Below the pieces are notes generated by a model, which searched no databases, was not told the origin of the DNA, and saw only the letters and a program-made list of their open reading frames with translations. A DNA stretch of 19,893 nucleotides from Sulfurimonas sp. (GTDB lineage Bacteria; Campylobacterota; Campylobacteria; Campylobacterales; Sulfurimonadaceae). Shown one piece after another: positions 16,260 to 19,893 of this stretch. The position numbers and the translations under genes are program-made. The first letter of the stretch is position 1. Every line of letters begins with the position of its first letter. Where the stretch lies: positions 1 through 19,893 of the forward strand of contig WFPU01000058.1 of the NCBI GenBank assembly GCA_015487435.1, written 5' to 3'.

Positions 16260-17167
16260 TGATTAAAAAAATTAGACATGCCTTTACAATGATGGAACTA
16301 ATATTTGTTATAATTATAATAGGTTTGCTTGCTACATTTGGTGTAGAGTTTATGGTTCAATCATATAAAAGTTATATATTTTCTGCTGTTAATAACAAAT
16401 TACAAAATGAGAGTGCAACAGCTGTTGAGTTTATAGCTAAAAGATTATCTTACCGTATAAAAAATTCTGTAATAGCTAGATATGGTGCTGGTGCTACTGA
16501 CTTTGATTCTATTAGAGATATTAATAATACTAAATCATATTCAGTTTTAGAATGGGTTGGTTCTGATATTGATGGCTGGAGAGGAAATCAACTTCCTTTA
16601 TGGAGTGGTATAATTGATATAGACGCTGATATTGGACAAACAACAAACTTAACATCACCAGAGACAAATACAACAGCTATCAATGCTTTAATTAACACTT
16701 TATCTTATACAAATAGTGGAATTAGTGACAGTGCTTTATATTTTATAGGCACAAACAATGATATCAATGATTCCTATGGATGGACAGGAGCAGCTATAAC
16801 TTCCCAACAAGATGCAGCTACACATCCTATTACTACTGGAACAAATCTTAATCAATTTTCTTCTAGCATCGCTGGTGTTGATTTTTCAGATGTAGTTGTT
16901 TATGAGTATTACAAACACTCTTGGACTGCTTATGCGATAGTTCATACACTAGATGGAGATTTAACATTGCATTATGATTATCAACCATGGAATGGTGATA
17001 CATACCTTCTTCAAACTGATGGTAATCAAACAAAGAGAGAGTTGATTATGCAAAATGTAGCAACATTTAAGTATAAAGCAATTGGCACACTCATAAAAAT
17101 TCAAGTTTGTGTTGAAAATGAATATATAGGAGATTATGCAATATGCAAAGAAAAAACTATATTCTAA
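16259..17167 (+). CDS. Prepilin-type pseudopilin, MshO/PulJ-like
   Basis: A 302-residue protein with leader MIKKIRHA and mature start FTMMELIFVIIIIGLLATFG, so Phe+1, Glu+5 and Ala at the -1 position. The long body after the N-terminal helix matches the size class of PulJ/GspJ/MshO minor pseudopilins rather than major pilins. The C-terminus has two cysteines (ENEYIGDYAIC region) in a CVEN...CKEK pattern that could form a disulphide. Its start overlaps the upstream stop by one base and its own end overlaps the next gene by 25 bases. It would be processed by a prepilin peptidase and sit in the inner-membrane assembly platform, but neither component is encoded in this window. Confidence 0.85.
   Translation: MIKKIRHAFTMMELIFVIIIIGLLATFGVEFMVQSYKSYIFSAVNNKLQNESATAVEFIAKRLSYRIKNSVIARYGAGATDFDSIRDINNTKSYSVLEWVGSDIDGWRGNQLPLWSGIIDIDADIGQTTNLTSPETNTTAINALINTLSYTNSGISDSALYFIGTNNDINDSYGWTGAAITSQQDAATHPITTGTNLNQFSSSIAGVDFSDVVVYEYYKHSWTAYAIVHTLDGDLTLHYDYQPWNGDTYLLQTDGNQTKRELIMQNVATFKYKAIGTLIKIQVCVENEYIGDYAICKEKTIF
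17128..17132 (+). promoter_or_regulatory. RBS AGGAG deciding the start of pseudopilin 3
   Basis: AGGAG lies inside the end of the preceding gene, 10 bases before ATG 17143. It supports a start that gives a long 26-residue leader and a 25-base overlap with the preceding gene. Confidence 0.6.
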
Positions 17168-17643
17168 CTGTCCTTGGATTGAGCATAAGGAATAATTCCA
17201 AGGGTACTCAACGCCCAGCATTCGCAATGATTATGGCTGTAATAGTTATGATAGTTGTAGCTACAATTATGGCATTTACTCTAAACCAAACAACACAAAC
17301 GGCTAAAAGAACAGCTGATATGTATCTTTATGAGCAAACAGAACTTCATGCAAAAAGTGCTATTGAATACGCTTTATTTGAAATTGCTGAAGATGGCCCA
17401 TGCACAACAGTAGCTCCTTTTACAATAGGTGCAATGTATAATGTAAACATAACTCTTAAATATGTTTATAAAGGTCTTGTATGTGGTGATGTTGATGGAG
17501 ATGGTACAGATGAAGATTATTTTTCCATAACTACAGATGAGCAAAATGGTTCAGTTTTGATGGATGTTACTATCAGTGTTGATGCAATAGATACTGGTTC
17601 TGAACCAATTACATACTTTAGAAGAACTATACAAAAACTTTAG
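17143..17643 (+). CDS. Atypical pseudopilin, MshP/PilX-like
   Basis: A 166-residue protein with a long basic N-terminus (26 residues) followed by RPA-FAMIMAVIVMIVVATIMAFTL, a single hydrophobic helix. The cleavage site (Ala at -1, Phe+1) resembles those of its two neighbours, but Glu+5 is absent (Met there). This is typical of the MshP/PilX/GspK class, which caps the fibre and does not stack through Glu+5. After the helix comes NQTTQTAKRTADMYLYEQTELHAKSAIEYAL, like the N-terminal helix continuation of PilX-class proteins, and a body with two cysteines (C401-type pair in DGPCT and GLVCGDVDGDGTDED). The DVDGDGTDED segment looks like an EF-hand-like calcium loop. It overlaps the previous gene by 25 bases and ends the operon. 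Confidence 0.78.
   Translation: MQRKNYILTVLGLSIRNNSKGTQRPAFAMIMAVIVMIVVATIMAFTLNQTTQTAKRTADMYLYEQTELHAKSAIEYALFEIAEDGPCTTVAPFTIGAMYNVNITLKYVYKGLVCGDVDGDGTDEDYFSITTDEQNGSVLMDVTISVDAIDTGSEPITYFRRTIQKL
17172..17203 (+). repeat. Inverted repeat in the leader-peptide codons of pseudopilin 3
   Basis: CCTTGGA (17172-17178) pairs with TCCAAGG (17197-17203) across an 18-base spacer, just after the start codon of the third pseudopilin. A hairpin there could influence translation. It may also be chance. Confidence 0.4.
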
Positions 17644-17668
17644 ATTTATTCATAAATAAACTTATTCA

Positions 17669-17677
17669 TGTTATAAT
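17669..17677 (+). promoter_or_regulatory. Extended -10 promoter of hpf (TGTTATAAT)
   Basis: A consensus extended -10 (TG, one base, TATAAT) lies 29 bases upstream of the hpf ATG, in the 63-base gap after the pseudopilin operon. SD AAGGA (17696-17700) is 6 bases from the ATG. This suggests hpf has its own promoter. Confidence 0.65.
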
Positions 17678-17706
17678 CATATATATTACAAAACTAAGGA
17701 TTATTA

Positions 17707-18249
17707 ATGAATATTTCATTAACAGGTAGACATTTAGAACTTACAGAACCAATCAAAAATCATATGAACTCATCAATTGAAACACTTAACAAATATAACA
17801 TGGATATAACAAGCGTAAATGTTGTAGCGTCTGCTCAAACTAAAAAAGGTAAAGAACACTCAATGGTTGAGTTTGTTATTAATCTTGCTGGTAAAAACTC
17901 TATAATCATCAAACAAAATGATGATGATTTATATGCATGTATAGATATCGCTATTGAGCGTGCTCAAAAAGCTATGCGCCGTATACATGATAAAGAGGTC
18001 GATCATCAAAAAGTTGGGCTAAATGAACTTAAAGCACAAGTAAACAATGGTATAGATATCAAACAAGAAGAACTTTTAAATGAAGATGAGATAGTACCAG
18101 TTGAGCTTGATCTTTATAAACCTCGTGAAGTTGAAGATGTTTTAAATGACTTAAAAAATAGTGCAAAGATGTTTGAAATCTTTTTAGATAATGATCAAAA
18201 AACTAGAGTTTTATATAAAAGAAACGACGGTAAATTTGGACTTTATTAG
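17707..18249 (+). CDS. hpf: Ribosome hibernation promoting factor, long form
   Basis: HPF shuts down ribosomes in stationary phase. The 180 residues have the two-domain structure of long HPF: an N-terminal S30AE/YfiA domain (about 1-105: NISLTGRHLELTEPIKNHM, KKGKEHSMVEF, DDDLYACIDIAIERAQKAMRR), a flexible linker, and the C-terminal dimerisation domain (about 126-180: VPVELDLYKPREVEDVLNDLK, FEIFLDNDQKTRVLYKRNDGKFGLY). In bacteria with long HPF this protein alone joins two 70S ribosomes into 100S dimers. It follows the pilin operon but has its own promoter-like sequence. A hairpin begins immediately after its stop codon. Identity is secure. Confidence 0.97.
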   Translation: MNISLTGRHLELTEPIKNHMNSSIETLNKYNMDITSVNVVASAQTKKGKEHSMVEFVINLAGKNSIIIKQNDDDLYACIDIAIERAQKAMRRIHDKEVDHQKVGLNELKAQVNNGIDIKQEELLNEDEIVPVELDLYKPREVEDVLNDLKNSAKMFEIFLDNDQKTRVLYKRNDGKFGLY

Positions 18250-18271
18250 ATTCCATGTCGTAGCATGGAAT
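18250..18271 (+). terminator. Hairpin directly after hpf, possible terminator
   Basis: ATTCCATG (18250-18257), a 6-base loop TCGTAG, then CATGGAAT (18264-18271), a perfect 8-bp stem starting at the base after the hpf stop. No T-run follows (TGACGAAACT does), so it may be an mRNA-protecting hairpin or the edge of the repeat cluster rather than a strong intrinsic terminator. Confidence 0.5.
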
Positions 18272-18289
18272 GACGAAACTGAGAAACTT

Positions 18290-18384
18290 GTCATCCTCAA
18301 CTTGACTACACTCGTCATCCTCAGCTTGACTACACTCGTTAAACTTTGCTGACACGCTCATCATCCTCAGCTTGACTGGGGATC
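18290..18384. repeat. Cluster of diverged 24-bp repeat units running into the end of recG
   Basis: Units: 18290-18313 (GTCATCCTCAACTTGACTAC plus ACTC), 18314-18337 (the same with one change), 18338-18359 (a decayed 22-base unit) and 18360-18384 (CATCCTCAGCTTGACTGGGG core). The core CATCCTCAGCTTGACT belongs to the same general class of intergenic palindrome as the right arm of the elements at 10749-10974. The last unit contains the stop and final codons of recG. Confidence 0.75.
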
Positions 18385-19893
18385 TAAGTCATTCTTCACC
18401 CTAGAAACTATCCCTTCATCCTCGCCCATATCAACCCATTTAAATTGTTTACCACTTTGAGAGCTACCTTTTAGTAAATCACCACCTTTTCTATGCTTTA
18501 AATCTAAATTTGCTATATCAAAACCACTACTAGTTTCACAAAATTTATCTAATCGTTGAGTTGAGTTTTGATTTGTATATAGATAACAATAGCCTTTAAG
18601 CCCTGTACGGCTAACACGACCACGAAGCTGATGAAGAGTTGAGAGTCCTAATCTTTCAGCTCCTACGATAACTACCGTACTTAATTTTGGCAAAGATATA
18701 CCAACTTCAACAACTGTTGTAGCTATCAATATATCTCCATCTTTTGAAAAATCTAACAACACTTTTTCTTTGTCTTTATCTTTTCCATGTGTTACATATA
18801 CATTTTTAAAATTTTTCTCCCAATATCCACGCGCTTCTTCAATACTTTGATATTCTAAAACTTCACTTTGCTCAACAAGTGGATAAACTAAAAGAACTTG
18901 ATTGCTTTTTTTAATCTCATTTTTAATATGTACGAGCAAATCACTAAAATCATTTTTATGGATAACCTTACTTGATATGTCCTTTTTAAATGGGGTAGAA
19001 GTTATTAAACTTACATCTATATTTGCAGTTTCGATCATAGCTAATGTTCGAGGAATAGGCGTTGCTGAAAACTGTAAAAAATGTGGTTTTTCTTGTCCTA
19101 CTTGGTTGAGGGTATCACCAGAATTTACTAATTTTTCAAGTAAATTTCGTTGCTGTGTACCAAAACGATGTTGTTCATCAACCATAACAAGCCCAGCCTT
19201 TGGTAAATCACGATAGAGTAATGCATGTGTACCTATTATAAAATCATATCCATCTAAAGAGATTTTTTTACTTGTTTTATTTGTTACTAGTACTATCTTT
19301 GACTTAGGATTGTACTTTTTTGCTTCATCATAAAGTTGATTTGCAAGTATTGTTGTTGGTGCCATTAAGATTGATCGATTAACTCCCATCATAAAAGCAG
19401 AAGCTAAAATAACCATAGTTTTTCCACTTCCCACATCACCAACTATCATCCTTTTTGCACGCACATCTTTAGAAAAATCTGTTTTAATATCTTCTATAGC
19501 CTCTATCTGTTTTAAAGTAAGCTCAAATGGCAAAGTTTTTGCCCACTCTTTATAATCATAATCTCCATATACTATAGTTTTAAAATGCCTTCTTTTTAAA
19601 GACAATTGTTTCATATATATATAAAGTTCTGTATATTTTAAAGCATTTAATGTTTTTTCACCCATCTCTTTTAAATTAATAACTCTCTCTTTTACAAAAT
19701 GGATGTTTAGTAACTCTTCACAAATCTCACTTGGTATCCCCTCCTTGATTAATCTTTCTTTATTTAGATTTGCCTCAATAAACCTACTCATAACATCTGT
19801 TCTTAATTTTGTTTTATATTTTGGCAAAATATTACCAACATTTACTACTTTTTTTGGCATATTTATACTACATTGTCCCATCTTACATTCACA
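18367..19893 (-). CDS. recG: ATP-dependent DNA helicase RecG, N-terminus cut off by the contig edge
   Basis: RecG remodels stalled replication forks and recombination intermediates. The frame is open to the last base (508 codons visible; the Met at 19881 is internal), so roughly the first 100 residues are missing, judging from Campylobacterota RecG of about 600. Counting from that internal Met, the visible part has the end of the wedge/OB domain (GQCSINMPKKV...LPKYKT), the Q-motif region LTLKQIEAI (121-129), Walker A GDVGSGKT (148-155), the RecG/Mfd motif II DEQHRF (235-240), SATPIPRTLAM, and motifs V and VI (TTVVEVGISLP; HQLRGRVSRTG). The C-terminus ends DPQSS, encoded by an intergenic repeat unit (18367-18384), so the native end was probably slightly different. 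It is convergent with hpf. Confidence 0.96.
   Translation of the reverse strand, partial: CECKMGQCSINMPKKVVNVGNILPKYKTKLRTDVMSRFIEANLNKERLIKEGIPSEICEELLNIHFVKERVINLKEMGEKTLNALKYTELYIYMKQLSLKRRHFKTIVYGDYDYKEWAKTLPFELTLKQIEAIEDIKTDFSKDVRAKRMIVGDVGSGKTMVILASAFMMGVNRSILMAPTTILANQLYDEAKKYNPKSKIVLVTNKTSKKISLDGYDFIIGTHALLYRDLPKAGLVMVDEQHRFGTQQRNLLEKLVNSGDTLNQVGQEKPHFLQFSATPIPRTLAMIETANIDVSLITSTPFKKDISSKVIHKNDFSDLLVHIKNEIKKSNQVLLVYPLVEQSEVLEYQSIEEARGYWEKNFKNVYVTHGKDKDKEKVLLDFSKDGDILIATTVVEVGISLPKLSTVVIVGAERLGLSTLHQLRGRVSRTGLKGYCYLYTNQNSTQRLDKFCETSSGFDIANLDLKHRKGGDLLKGSSQSGKQFKWVDMGEDEGIVSRVKNDLDPQSS

Noticed and set aside
18290..18384. CRISPR array
   Set aside because: The repeated units are directly adjacent without unique spacers, are diverged, and there are no cas genes.

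Overview
The window is almost certainly a contig from a flagellated, AT-rich member of the Campylobacterota (former Epsilonproteobacteria), most likely near Sulfurimonas. This rests on protein style (UvrC, long-form HPF, FliW, BamD next to Lon, the Campylobacterota-type Hpt protein with a PAS-like N-terminus) and low GC. The genus is an inference. Positions 1-17 match the Tn5/Nextera mosaic end and are library adapter, so the first genuine base is about 18. Both terminal genes are cut off: uvrC at the left (N-terminus missing) and recG at the right (N-terminus missing).

Layout. (1) 18-1402: uvrC fragment. (2) 1472-7061: a tight four-gene plus-strand signalling operon: a soluble FAD-type PAS protein, an Hpt protein with one intact and one apparently dead Hpt domain, a membrane hybrid histidine kinase with a NIT-type sensor and three receiver-like domains (only the middle one intact), and a stand-alone CheY-like receiver. 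Together they contain every part of a His-Asp-His-Asp phosphorelay but no output domain. (3) 7072-10240, minus strand: bamD then lon, overlapping by 14 bases. The 3' ends of lon and the receiver gene meet inside one perfect 28-bp palindrome that holds both stop codons. (4) 10368-10748: fliW, divergent from bamD. (5) 10749-10974: two tandem copies of a 109-bp palindromic repeat element. (6) 11104-17643: a coupled four-gene operon: a 1509-residue secreted protein resembling MshQ-type proteins, followed by three pseudopilins resembling MshD, MshO and MshP. No ATPase, platform protein, prepilin peptidase or major pilin is present, so these would have to be elsewhere in the genome. (7) 17707-18249: long-form hpf. 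(8) 18250-18384: a hairpin plus diverged 24-bp repeats, which run into the 3' end of recG and supply its last codons. (9) 18367-19893: recG on the minus strand, running off the end.

How the genes may work together. uvrC, recG, lon, bamD and hpf are housekeeping genes (repair, proteolysis, outer-membrane assembly, ribosome hibernation). fliW, the phosphorelay and the pseudopilin/adhesin operon all point to motility, surface attachment and environmental sensing. The two most distinctive accessory modules are the output-less phosphorelay with its FAD-type PAS partner, and the giant secreted protein with its pseudopilin trio, whose gene order (Q-D-O-P) differs from the classical MSHA locus (D-O-P-Q).
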